From Pyrenochaeta sp. MPI-SDFR-AT-0127 (lineage: Eukaryota > Ascomycota > Dothideomycetes > Pleosporales > Cucurbitariaceae), in assembly GCA_020747015.1 (NCBI GenBank), contig JAGTJM010000004.1, forward strand, positions 124,001-188,000: 64,000 bases of DNA, written 5' to 3'. The notes under the pieces were generated by a model, which was not told where the DNA came from, did not search any database, and saw nothing but the letters and a program-made list of their open reading frames with translations. Below, one piece after another: positions 27,170 through 37,026 of this stretch. Numbering within the stretch: position 1 is the first letter of the stretch; every line of letters starts with the position of its first letter. The translations under genes were made by a program, and so were the position numbers.

Positions 27170-27202
<33 letters not shown>

Positions 27203-28089
27203 TCTGTGTAGGTGATCCATAGCATGTATGTTGGTACTTTCATTTATCTTATAACATGTGGGTTGTGGATTGTAAGCGGAAGTGTTCCTATGAAGGAGTA
27301 CCTGGTCACTGTTTTCCAGTGATATAGTCGTAGCCCCTACATTCGTGCTCTTATTCACTGCATGTACTTTACCCTGTGTCATAGTTTATGGCATAAATTA
27401 CCAAAACCTTCTTCTCCTCTGGCACACCACAGCCTCCAACAACTTCATATATTCTCCTTTTTTGAAGTTTCAAGAGCCAGGTTTGGATGGTAGGAGTTGG
27501 CTGGAGAGTTTTGTACGAGTGAGGCATGCGAAGACGGGAGGGTCCAAATTTGAATTATGTAAGCAAATTGGTGAGACTAGGGAGAAAGAAAGGAATAATG
27601 AGTTCAAGGTCAGTGATGGAGGGGTAAAGCTAGGAAGGGCCGAAGGAGGAGCAAGCAACATGGATTCTAAAATCGATGAGGCAAAGAATGCACGGTCATG
27701 ATAAGAAGGCAAATGTAGAGTCTTCTATATTGCTCCGTTGTACTCATCTGGGTGAGACACAACCGTTTGCTGTCGTAGTGTACGTTACTTTCGTTGCCAT
27801 CGTTAAAGAGTGAGGCGACAATATGCCAAAGCTGGGCGGTGAGGCTGCTCCAGGAAACCACTGGTCCAAAAAGAAAAAAACCCTCCCCACATTCAATATC
27901 GCCGATAAGATAGTGTGGCGTTCGGAAATATTACAACACCCACAAAGCCGTTAAAACATGGTCGGAAAAGATGTCGGCGCCCTCTATGATGCATCGCTTT
28001 TGTGGATCATTCTCGTTTGGGATGAGTGCAAATTTCCCTCCCGTCCAGGTTTTTTAATCTGGATTCGCACAATACGCCTGAAAAGAAAT
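26475..28089. other. Convergent intergenic region
   Basis: This lies between RPN1 (+) and the SreA-type gene (-), so it holds two 3' UTRs and about 1 kb of unassigned sequence. It contains a GA microsatellite at 27183-27202. I see no coding frame I would defend. Confidence 0.5.
27183..27202 (+). repeat. GA dinucleotide repeat
   Basis: About ten GA dinucleotides occur in the intergenic region 3' of RPN1. No function is inferred. Confidence 0.8.
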
Positions 28090-29798
28090 TCAATCATTCT
28101 CCAAGTCTGCGAGCTCCTTTTGTCTGCGTTCCAATTCTTGCCTCATAACGTCGGCTTCTCGTATTAGTCGTTCTCTTTTAGCTGCTTTGTCTTCTTGTGA
28201 CATTCCGAGGCTTGGTGATGGCCCACCACTTGGACGCGATGGTACTGAGAGGGATGGATCAATATTAGCGTCCTCGGCTCGCGGGTGGTTCAAGATGGAC
28301 GAGATGGCGTTTGGACGATGGGGCACGGGATTAACGGGTACTGAGGGTGTGTCATCGTGGTCCAAGGAAGTGGCGCTTCGGCTACGTTTCCTTGGCGATG
28401 GCGCACCTGGCAGTATAGTCGATGGTGCAGGAAGAGTAATGGGGTGCGAGGTAACGGAGGCGTTTCCATAGTAGTGAGTGAAGTCAACTGCAAGGGGTCC
28501 TCGCGGCTCCGGGGTATATTGCTCCCGCGACTCGATAGCGGTAGAGGGATCTGGCGATGCGGAATGCTCAAATGAGGGGGTCTGTGTAGCACGTTGTGGC
28601 GGCGAGTACTCGGCAACAGATGGAGCAGCTTGGGAGGTTGTATCACCTGCAGGCACCACTCGTTTCCGGCGTTTGATTTCTTGTTTCTTCATTGCGACAG
28701 GGCGATGTGTGCCATGTAGTTTGTAGTACAGTCCTACATGAGTGAGTCAGTCTACGATGAATTGGTGACATATGAGTCTGGTGTGTGTGTCGCCAAGCAT
28801 CTTTACGTACCACAAGCATTACAGATAATGTGGCCAGCATCGTCCCGTCTCCAAAGCGGCGTGATGGTGGTGCCACAGTTTTGGCAGGCTGGTATGGCGC
28901 TCGTCGAAGCTGGCCCCGAAGATGTGCTGGCCGCCTTATTGCTTGCCTCCGTAGAGTCACTTGGTGCACAAGTGGCATTCGCTTGAGCTAAAGCAAATTT
29001 GGCCGTCTTGGAGACGCGATTGTTGAATGCAGGACAGCCGCTGCAGCCTTGCTGGCCTCCAGTGCCGTTACATCTACCTCCGCCGGGACAGGTTCCGGCG
29101 GCCATTTGATCTGCAGCTACATAAGTTGCGACTCGTGGCGACGCAGCAAGATTGCCAGGCGAGGTGCTGTTGTTGTCGTTCTGACATGACGCAGGACTTT
29201 GTTGCAAAGGCACAATAGTCTGCGAGTGAGTGTTGCGTTTCAAGTTCACTGGCCGAGACTGGTTTCGGGCCTTCATATAAAGGCCACAAGCATTGCATAC
29301 TGTCTCGCCAGTTGGCGATCGGCGCCACAGCGGCGTCTGAGTCGTCTTACAATTACTTTCTCACGTTAGCGCAATCCCTGCATACGTGTTGCCGACTGAA
29401 ATCTCAACACACGGTGGCGATTTTACGCAGCGATGGAGGGGGGTGTGAACACACCTGCAAACCTGGCCAGCAACGGACGGTGCGTTGGCTCCTCCGAGAG
29501 TGCTGGGGGGTAGTGACAAGGATGCAGAGGTTGCTGGCGTGGGTGGCCCCTCTGCTATGGGCACGGCATCCTCGAGGGAGTGGTAGATCTCAGATCGTGC
29601 ATCTTGCTGGGGAGTGGCGGGCGGTTGTGTTTGCGAGGTGGTGTCGGGTCTTGATATGTTGTTCTCGTAGCCCTGGTTCAGACGTCGGAGGCTTTCGGCC
29701 ATTTCCAGTTCGTCTCTACTCGACTCCCTCGACAGGTAGTGTGGATGAGTCGGCGTTGGAGCGAGAGAGGTGCCCCCGCTGCCCGAAGCATGCGCCAT
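28090..29798 (-). CDS. sreA: GATA-type siderophore/iron repressor (SreA/SRE/Fep1 family)
   Basis: Family members repress siderophore synthesis and iron uptake when iron is plentiful. Three exons (29798-29455, 29355-28811, 28733-28090) with 99- and 77-nt introns give 510 residues. The diagnostic layout is complete. GATA finger 1 has Cys 114, 117, 135 and 138 (first Cys pair restored by the first splice, VCSNC). The central iron-sensing Cys-rich block is CPGGGRCNGTGG... followed by GCSGCPAFNNR, with Cys 204, 210, 219 and 222 in the C-x5-C-x8-C-x2-C spacing of this family. GATA finger 2 has Cys 272, 275, 293 and 296. A Lys/Arg-rich stretch (KKQEIKRRKR) follows finger 2. The C-terminal 30 residues form a predicted coiled coil (MRQELERRQKELADLE), also typical. 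An exact ATCWGATAA site lies about 180 bp upstream of the ATG. No siderophore gene is visible nearby. Confidence 0.95.
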
Positions 29799-31202
29799 GG
29801 TGAAGTCGACGACGGTGCCGCTTACACACCGGATGGGACTCAAGGGAGAAGGGCGATAGCTGGGGATGCGACAGTGCAGTGTTTGGGGGTGGAGGGCAGG
29901 CGTAGGCTGGTGTGTCCTGGACTTGAAAAGCAAAAGGTTGTTCCAGAAACCGCGTGTCCGGACTCTGCGATCAGCTCGATCTGATAAACCAACAGGCGGA
30001 ACAGGTACACGACAGGGTGGCGCCTAACGTGACTCGGCGTGATATGCGGGTCCCCGGGTCTTGGTACACGGTGTCTGTCTGGTGTGGCCGGCGTGCTGGA
30101 CAGACGAGTGCTTTAAGGAGGCTCGGCTCAGCAAGGAAGGTCGGCATGGGGATTCGCGATCCTCGTCGTCATATTCGGGGAGCGAGTATGCATGCTGGAG
30201 AGGCTTGCCGCAGCAGATACCAGTTGGGGACTGGCAGGCGGTGAATGGCGGCCCGCAGCCAATCACCGCCCTGCTATTCTAAGCGGGCAGTGGCTAGTCT
30301 GCACCGGGCCTGGCCTCTCGTCCCAGGCCTGGGGGACAATTAGCAGCCGTGTACCGGTATTTCACCACCGCAGCGCACATTTATTGCGGCGATGCGAGAG
30401 AATATACACTGCAGCCAACCAGACGTGCGCTGCGGGCGGCAGCAAAAACAACTCCATCTCCCGGAGGATCTGCGGTCTGCGGCATGCGGCGACCGAAAAA
30501 CAAATTCCCAGGGCTATCACTTCGCGAGGCCGCTTCGGGCCCTGCGCTTCTCCAGGCCTGACACCGGACCATGTTCCGCCTCGCCTCTCTTTGCCGATTT
30601 GTAATGGCTGTCCGCTGGTCGGCCATTTCATCCCTCCGCATGTGCATGGCTAGACACCAATCAGAGCAACGCAGAGTCTCTGTTATCTGGCCCCCGCCAG
30701 CACTCTGTTCGTTGTCACATCTGTCCTGCGAATGGCGCAAGACATGAGCAACTGCAGCAATCTCGGCCAGCTGATTGTCCCATCTTATCATCTCCGGCTT
30801 TGATGCACTAGCACCCAGCGTGCTACCGTTAGTCTGTACCCACTTCATGCACGGCGGACACTAGAGAGAAGCGAACACGTGCAGACAACGACAGCCTCGT
30901 TTATCTCAAGCAACCAGCAATATCATACAGAATCCTAGAGCCTTACTTGGCAGTCCATACTCATAACCAAACCGCTCGAGGAACCCATTCCCTAACTCAT
31001 CTCCCAGAAACTCTCTTCTAGCACAAGCACGCGTTCCCAGTCTTCAACGCTGCCGACAGAGGAACTCCGGGCCAGACCAGCCTATACCATGCAACACCAA
31101 CTTTAGTACATGAATGCACATCAGGGACCTGTGTCGAAGCTCGGACGCAAAGTACCCTGAGTGCGCGCAAGCAGCCCTCCGCGGGGTTCGCTGGTGGTGG
31201 CT
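29799..31202. promoter_or_regulatory. Upstream region of the SreA-type gene
   Basis: About 1.4 kb lies between the SreA start and the 3' end of the TVP15-like gene. It carries one exact GATA-repressor element (29979-29987) and CCAAT pentamers near 30259 and 30656, the core bound by the CCAAT complex that partners HapX in iron regulation. Linking the CCAAT sites to HapX is inference, since the pentamer is common. Confidence 0.45.
29979..29987 (+). promoter_or_regulatory. Putative SreA-type binding site ATCTGATAA
   Basis: The sequence ATCTGATAA matches the ATCWGATAA consensus described for SreA/SRE/Sfu1-class repressors, which is longer and more specific than a bare GATA. It lies 181 bp upstream of the sreA-type ATG (29798). 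It suggests autorepression or cross-regulation by the same factor. A chance match is possible. Confidence 0.5.
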
Positions 31203-32235
31203 TTAGACTTGTTCGGCACCCCAGCCAGCGTCGGCGTCACTGTTTTCACAATCAGCTCAATGTATGCGACGCCCTCGCAAGTTCTTCATCTTACCGCATG
31301 TTCGCGGGAGGCTCAATCGAAGGAATGTACTCTAGCACGGCATATCCAAGGCCGACAATGCCAACAATGGTACCGGGGACGATGCGGAACCAGCGCTCGC
31401 CGACAATTACTGAGCCGATGAAGACATAGAAGATACCACGGCCGAGGAACGAAAACATGAACGAGGCATATCGAGATACTTGCTGCGGGATCTGGAACTC
31501 TATCGCAATCTGTCAGTCGTTTCTGGGCATGGGCCAGATGTCAGGCAAATTACGAACCCAATAGAGCAGTACCTGTTTCACATGTTAGCCAGTGCAGACG
31601 TCTGGTTTGAATTGAGCCTTACCGAGTCCAAATATTATCAAGTAGACACCGAGAATGATGTGCGAACTATACACATTGTCAGCGCTGTTTGCACAGTCGG
31701 TCGTGTTCCACCACGCGAAAGTCCCCCCAGGATCATGTACTCTGCTTCAGCATCATCGTGAAGCCACACAGGATCCAGCGCTCGAAACATCTGCCCGTGC
31801 AGCAAAGACGCAGATGCCTTGCAGTATGCGCCATGCTTGACTTGGTGCGGCTGATACCCTCTTCTCACCAGGTACAACTCGAAAGGTCCTTGGTTCAGCA
31901 CCAATCTTGCCATTGTCACTCCCTCCCAGCTTCAAGATATGCTGCCCATATAAACGTCGCCCTAATTGGAAGATGCGATTCGGGTGCGAAAGCCTGCGCT
32001 CGATGCAACGGGATTGGGAAAAGGAGCTCTTTGCGCCGAGCACACTCACAAATCATTAAACGGAAACAGCTTAGTGATACCGCCGAGAACTATAAACACC
32101 GCAACGGCGAAATTCACCATGCGGCTGCCAAATCGTTAGCATCAGCCTTCAAAGTCCAATGCTTCTGCAAACGTTGCTGCCTAGCTGCTTGGAGCTCTGG
32201 GGTCGCTGCACTCACAAAATGTCGGAGAAGTCCAT
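31203..32235 (-). CDS. TVP15-like COPI-associated Golgi membrane protein
   Basis: Six exons restore a 131-residue frame: 32235-32216, 32124-32050, 31666-31623, 31572-31558, 31499-31295 and 31239-31203. Every junction keeps phase. The protein begins MDFSDIFRMVNFAVAV and ends RDADAGWGAEQV, both very like fungal members of the COPI-associated/Tvp15 family, small tetra-span proteins of late Golgi vesicles. Hydrophobic segments are VNFAVAVFIVLGGIT, HIILGVYLIIFGLG, RGIFYVFIGSVIV and IVPGTIVGIVGLGYAVL. Two structural oddities stand out. Intron 2 is 383 nt, against 49-99 nt for most introns here. Exon 4 is a micro-exon of only 15 nt (GTACTGCTCTATTGG). Between FPFND and SHIILG the protein is contiguous with family expectation, so the long intron does not hide a missing coding exon. 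The Golgi role is from the family, not seen here. Confidence 0.88.
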
Positions 32236-33435
32236 GGCGGATTGACTGGCAAGGTGTGGGAACCGCAGTTTGACGACTTTGCGCGAAGAATTGGGGGAAG
32301 GGGTGAGTGAAGGGCGAGATGGAGATGACAGATGTCTTTGTGCGGTTCGTTGAGGTTGAAGTTTGGTGTTACGCAGCGTTGAGGAGCTCAGACGTCGCCA
32401 GCCAAGCATCGCGCTAAACGTCATACCTGGCTTGATTGGCTTAGCCAAACATGAACGGCCCTCATAATGGGCAAAACTTCCCCTGAACTTTGCGCTTTTC
32501 ATCTCTCGTGAGACACAGAATGGTTTCTAAGAGAGACGACCAAGTTGCATTCGCCAACTACACAGTCCTAAACCTCTGGTGTCCGGATAACACACTGCAT
32601 CAATGACCTCGGCGACATCCTCATATTCTCTGCTCCCATGTGCACAATACTTATTTTCAAATCATTTGATTTCTCAACCTGGTTGAGCTGAATCAAATTC
32701 AAGGCTTTGAGTACCTTGCAAATCGAGTGAAGCCCACAACCACAATGGAACTATCCACGTTTTCTTTCGCAACTTCGGGTAACGGACGACCCAGCATAGG
32801 TCTCGCAGCAACGCGTCTCTCCAAAGGCCAGCAAGGTATTGATCACCCAAACGTCCACTCCAGACTCTAGCGATGCCAGAAAGAGCGGGAAATGTATCCT
32901 TTGGCTACGAGAGCCGCAGGCGAGTATCGAGTTTGTATGACAATACCTGTAGTATTTTCGTTTGGGTGATCAGAGTATAGTCAATGAGTCCAAGAAATTA
33001 CATGCAGCCAATCTGCTTCATTAAGGAAGGTCTGTACCATCAAAGTAGGCGATGCCCTATTTTTGAGCATTTGCTATCGAGCAGATATACTGGGTATCAT
33101 ATGTAGGCGAATGCGACGTCCTGCACTACGGACGAGCCTTTAGCACAGCGCGTTCGCCGACTGACTCTAACCTCCACAACATCCGTTTCCTTCGACTTCA
33201 TCCCACTCCTCCCGTTTTCCTCCAGTGCGTCACCATGCCACATATAGTTTCTCACTCGGCCGCGCTGCCTTTCTTGTGACAAGAACATGCGGTGCATGAG
33301 CATGGGAGTCCTCTCGCAGGAGGCTCGGCGCTCAGGTAATTCAGAGTTGCATGGTAGACTGTGCCTTCGTTGCATTTTCAGCGTCTAGGCCAAGTATGTT
33401 GCAGCCAGACAAGTAATTTTGTCGCAAGGGAGAGC
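32236..33435. other. Intergenic between TVP15-like gene and eIF2B alpha
   Basis: Both flanking genes are on the minus strand, so this holds the promoter of the TVP15-like gene and the 3' UTR of the eIF2B alpha gene. I see no further gene. Confidence 0.5.
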
Positions 33436-34559
33436 TCAGAACCATATCTTAATCAATTCTTCCGAGACTGCAGATGGTGTGAGAACGCCTGACTCGGTGA
33501 TGATGCCAGAGATCAGATCAGGAGGCTGGATACAAGATTAGCACAGTTTGTCGTGGGCCAAAAAGACGGACTTACAGTAAAATCCACAGAATCGTGAGCA
33601 TTGAATCCTGAACCCTTTGTGGAGCCCTGCTTGGAGGTCATATCTGCGATAGCCTCATCAAAGACATTCTTTTGCTCTCTTTCCGTGAGCTTATCTTCCT
33701 TGCTCTTGGGCTCGTCAGCCACCTTAAAGTCAAGCACCTTCTGTTCGATGGGCAAGTCGAACTGGCTCAGCGGATACAATCTGACAAACTTGTGGCTCTC
33801 TGCTACCACGTAAAAGGGCTTTCCCTTGCTCTTAGCTAGAATACCCATCTGGTACGTGCCCATACGCGAAATGATCCCGCCGTTCTCTACGACGCCCTCG
33901 GCGCCCACAATAACCATGTCGACCTTGCCCAGTGAGTATGCGATGGCTGAGTCTGGAATGGTGGCTACAGGGACATTGTGCTCTCGAAGATCGTTAACGA
34001 CTTGATGGCCCTCTGTGGAATCCGACGAGATGGACGGAGGGAGGACGTAGATGACTCTGAAACGGATAGTGCTCGATTCGGCCGCTCTCCTCAGCAATGC
34101 ACCCACCACTCTTGATCCGCCATTTGTGAGCACAGTAGCGCCGTCCCGAATAAAGTGTTTGCCGAAGCTAGCAATCTTTTCTCTGCTCTGCTTTGCCCTT
34201 TCTACAAAGAGCTTGCCATTGGAAAGTAGGTGGTTTCGTATCGCTCTGAAATCGTCATCTGGGCCCAGGTTCAAGCTTGCAGGCCGGTTCAACGTTGTGA
34301 TCAGGTATCGTTGGAAGAGATCGGTGCCGGCGGAGAGGGAGATTGGGTTCGCTATGGAAGCTTTCAATGCGGCGGTATGGCGTTCCAGAAGATCGAGTGT
34401 TTCGGCGACGGTGGATACTGAGCTCTGTGCGATAGCTTCGACAAGGGCTTCAATGGCGGCCACAGGCATAGTAAGTTCGGGGTCATCTTCGAGGATTCGG
34501 CGGTACGTCGCCACGATGTCGAATTCTGGCAACGGCTTCGTATCTGAGTCGGCGCTCAT
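33436..34559 (-). CDS. GCN3: Translation initiation factor eIF2B subunit alpha
   Basis: This is the regulatory alpha subunit of the eIF2B guanine-nucleotide exchange factor. It senses phosphorylated eIF2 and so links nutrient stress to translation. Exon 1 is 34559-33576 and exon 2 is 33525-33436, separated by a 50-nt intron (GTAAGT...TCCAG). The spliced protein has 357 residues. The N-terminal helical domain (about residues 1-120) is followed by the Rossmann-like eIF2B/MTNA fold. Visible signatures are ILTNG-like TVLTNGGSRVV, VDMVIVGAEGVVENGGI and GTYQMGILAKSKGKPFYVVAE. The second exon supplies PPDLISGIITESGVLTPSAV, which matches the expected family C-terminus. Reading through the intron would give an unrelated tail, so splicing is needed. 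The start is the first ATG, with an ordinary context. Confidence 0.96.
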
Positions 34560-35400
34560 GGTGTCGGCTGATTGAGCAGAATTACGTTCTGGTCGGCCTT
34601 ATAAAAGCTGTGGAGGGGTTTAGAAATGTGTGATTGAGTCATTCGCCGCCAAGGTCGGGGAATTGCTAAGTCATCCCGCTTCTTCGCCCATTGTCTGCGC
34701 CAATACTACCGAAATATCACCTCTTGTTCCACAATTGGTTTCAATGCTTCTTCAATCCACAATGGAGACTTTAATAGGTCTTCTTGAACCTACGGCTACG
34801 GGCACAATCACACAGATGACCTTCGAACGTGCCACGAGGCTCCGCCAACCTTGAAAGGCTCAGCTGTCCTACCAATCATTGGCAAAGACATAGATTCTTA
34901 TGTTGCAACCTCACACGCATGTTTGTAAATACTCGGGCCGACAAATGACTATACTGTTTGTCTCGGATCCGGAGTGTGTGCGGATGTCTCTGCGATGTCA
35001 GACACCGCCAAGTCTGTTCTCCACCAAATCCGTCGCAACTATAGCATGTTGAAACTCGAAGCCGTGTGATGCTCGCCAAACGTAAACTTGAGCTATAATC
35101 TTGAGGGAATTCCATTTCTATCCAGAATGAGCTCCTGTCCAGCATTCACTTCAATTCTGCATACTCGGTTTGCGCGGGCACAACACGACCTAAGCGAACA
35201 AAGTCCACTGTGACTCCACAACACTACTGCCAAAGACTGCATTCACGTTGAAAATACATAGACGCTAAAGATTAGACATCTCAAGAAATCTTCCCAGAAC
35301 AAACCGCATTACCCTGTATCGATCCTCGACTAGAATCGACACAGTACTACCACGACGCCTCAACCACTAAGGACCATTCAACCATTTACCACTCGTCACA
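34560..35400. other. Intergenic, divergent promoter region
   Basis: This separates eIF2B alpha (-) from the small ORF at 35401 (+). It presumably holds the eIF2B alpha promoter. No other feature was recognised. Confidence 0.5.
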
Positions 35401-35787
35401 ATGCCTTACATAATCTATGTACCGGAAATCCCACGGCCATATATCACAAATGACCCTAAGATTTACCTAGACTGCGTCAAGCGTTTCGGTTGGCCTTGCG
35501 AATCACGCCCATTCTCCGACTCATATTGCAAAGCGATTCGAGCAGAAGAAGATAGACGCCATGAGAGTAATAGACGACGCGAGCAATTAGAGCGGTATTG
35601 GATTTTTGAACTGAATCGAAGGGAAAGGTTGCAAGCAAATGCCGCGACTCTGCTTGTAGACCACCCTGAGGTGGAGAAAGAGCCCTCTCTACCGGCAACC
35701 AAGACATCTGTCTTATGCGAAGGCCCTGGGAAGCATACCAAACACGACTCGATACACAGTGCGATTGTTGAGGTCAGGGAGATCTAA
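35401..35787 (+). CDS. Small hypothetical protein, 128 residues
   Basis: A single open frame begins at an ATG in good context (CACAATGCC) and is the first ATG after a long AC-rich leader. The N-terminal part is compact (YIIYVPEIPRPYI, with Cys at about 25 and 33). The middle is a strongly charged helix, EEDRRHESNRRREQLERYW, probably coiled coil. I do not recognise a family. It has no signal peptide or membrane helix. It lies in the gene-poor part of the window just before the RapZ-C-like gene, and both look like lineage-restricted or accessory genes. It could be spurious, though composition favours coding. Confidence 0.5.
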   Translation: MPYIIYVPEIPRPYITNDPKIYLDCVKRFGWPCESRPFSDSYCKAIRAEEDRRHESNRRREQLERYWIFELNRRERLQANAATLLVDHPEVEKEPSLPATKTSVLCEGPGKHTKHDSIHSAIVEVREI

Positions 35788-36465
35788 CCTTGGCAAGCAC
35801 CATAGCAAGTACTATAGCGTAGCGAGAGTTACTTCGAGAATCAATGCAATACATTTAAACCATTCCAATGCCACATGAGTTCATAGGTCTTTGTGCTGGT
35901 CCTTACCCATTTTGATCAGAGGTTGCGATAATCCAATGGCAGAAAGTTGTAGAAGAAGCAGGAGTAGCCTGGAGCGTCATTGTTACGGTGTTTGAATCGC
36001 TGCGTATTTGACAAGGTCTGAACTCTTGCAACACATTTCATTCAATTTTTGTCGGAATTCGAAGTATTCAACTACCCCCGAATAGCGCGTTTAATTATTC
36101 AGACATAATTGATCAGTCTGAAAGTGTGTAGTAATAATTGACATGCGGATTGGAGCACCACTGTGGCGTTCCTGGCGTTGACGTAATGTCTCTAACATCT
36201 CCACATCAACCATCGTCATGATTCTGCATATTCAAGAAAGCTTCGGATCAGGCGGGAGGGGCGAAGTAATAGCAGTAACCTCAGAATTCTATGCATTAGA
36301 GTGCCAACGGTATCACGAATAATCTTTTACTGCAACAAGTAATTGGCTGAAATTCCACTCCAAATACCTAGGAAGAGCATAGTACACTTTCCATTGAACC
36401 ACGAAGCGTCCACACAGCAACCGACGCGACTCGAAACCCTGTGCCCACCACCGAGCATTGATAGA
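35788..36465. other. Intergenic region
   Basis: About 680 bases separate two small plus-strand genes. The frame of the downstream gene is open upstream to about 36343, but without an ATG. Nothing else was recognised. Confidence 0.45.
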
Positions 36466-37026
36466 ATGTCTCTTCTCTCTGCTCTCCAACCGAGCGTAGG
36501 AAGCTTTCGAGTCATCCCACCGACTAGAGAGCCCGCCAATGACAACCAGGATCGTTCGGAAGCCATCGAGTCCCAGCAACACCCACCAATACTCCAGATA
36601 ACGTCCTATGACCGCCATGAGCCTCCAAATCCAAAACCAGATCTCGAATATGACTGTCGATTAACTAAGAACCCATCGAAACAAGCTGGACCGACGCGCA
36701 CCGGGCTTGACAATGAAGTGCAAAACGAACTTATGGGCCGGGCTGAATTCAGTGATCTCGTGTCAACAGCAGAAGATGAGATAAGGAGAATGATGGAAGT
36801 GAAGGATGCAAGAGCTAAGAGTAAAGACGACAAAATCATTGTAAATGTTGGCTGCATTTGCGGAAGCGGTCACCATCGGAGCGTGGCTTTTGCAGAGCAA
36901 CTGGGAAAGATCGAGTGGCCGAGTGATTGGGATGTGAGAGTAAGACATCGAGATTTAACAAGTAGTATCAAGACAAAAAAGGAAACACGAAAACTTGAAA
37001 AGGAAAATGTAGGGCTAGGACACTAG
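36466..37026 (+). CDS. Stand-alone RapZ C-terminal-domain protein
   Basis: The protein has 186 residues from the ATG giving MSLLSALQPSV; the frame is open further upstream but offers no ATG. From about residue 48 it matches the C-terminal domain of bacterial RapZ/YvcJ (still often labelled P-loop ATPase). Features are ITSYDRHEP (strand and loop), DCRLTKNP (the D-x-R-x-x-x-NP motif), TGLDNEVQNEL, the strand KIIVNVGCICGSGHHRSVAFAEQLG (split here: KIIVNVGCICGSG then HHRSVAFAEQLG), and the closing VRHRDL. These are the most conserved elements, including the GC-x-x-G-x-HRS phosphate-binding-like loop. The N-terminal kinase-like P-loop domain of bacterial RapZ is absent. In E. coli this domain binds glucosamine-6-phosphate and a small RNA; the fungal role is unknown to me. 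The remaining N-terminus is disordered, and the C-terminus is Lys-rich. Confidence 0.8.
   Translation: MSLLSALQPSVGSFRVIPPTREPANDNQDRSEAIESQQHPPILQITSYDRHEPPNPKPDLEYDCRLTKNPSKQAGPTRTGLDNEVQNELMGRAEFSDLVSTAEDEIRRMMEVKDARAKSKDDKIIVNVGCICGSGHHRSVAFAEQLGKIEWPSDWDVRVRHRDLTSSIKTKKETRKLEKENVGLGH

Noticed and set aside
31638..31919. A 93-residue minus-strand frame inside intron 2 of the TVP15-like gene
   Set aside because: It runs into exon 3 in the wrong frame for the family sequence, and no resemblance to a known protein was seen. It is treated as intronic.
31667..32049. C/D-box snoRNA in the long TVP15-like intron
   Set aside because: A GATGATG-like string and CTGA motifs occur, but no exact C box with a paired terminal stem and correctly spaced D box could be built by eye.
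28090..34559. A siderophore gene cluster around the SreA-type regulator
   Set aside because: Neighbours are a Golgi membrane protein, eIF2B alpha and RPN1. There is no peptide synthetase, ornithine monooxygenase or siderophore transporter in the window.
36343..36465. Forty-one extra N-terminal codons for the RapZ-C-like protein
   Set aside because: The upstream frame has no ATG (it begins at a TTG). The first ATG at 36466 still leaves the whole domain intact.
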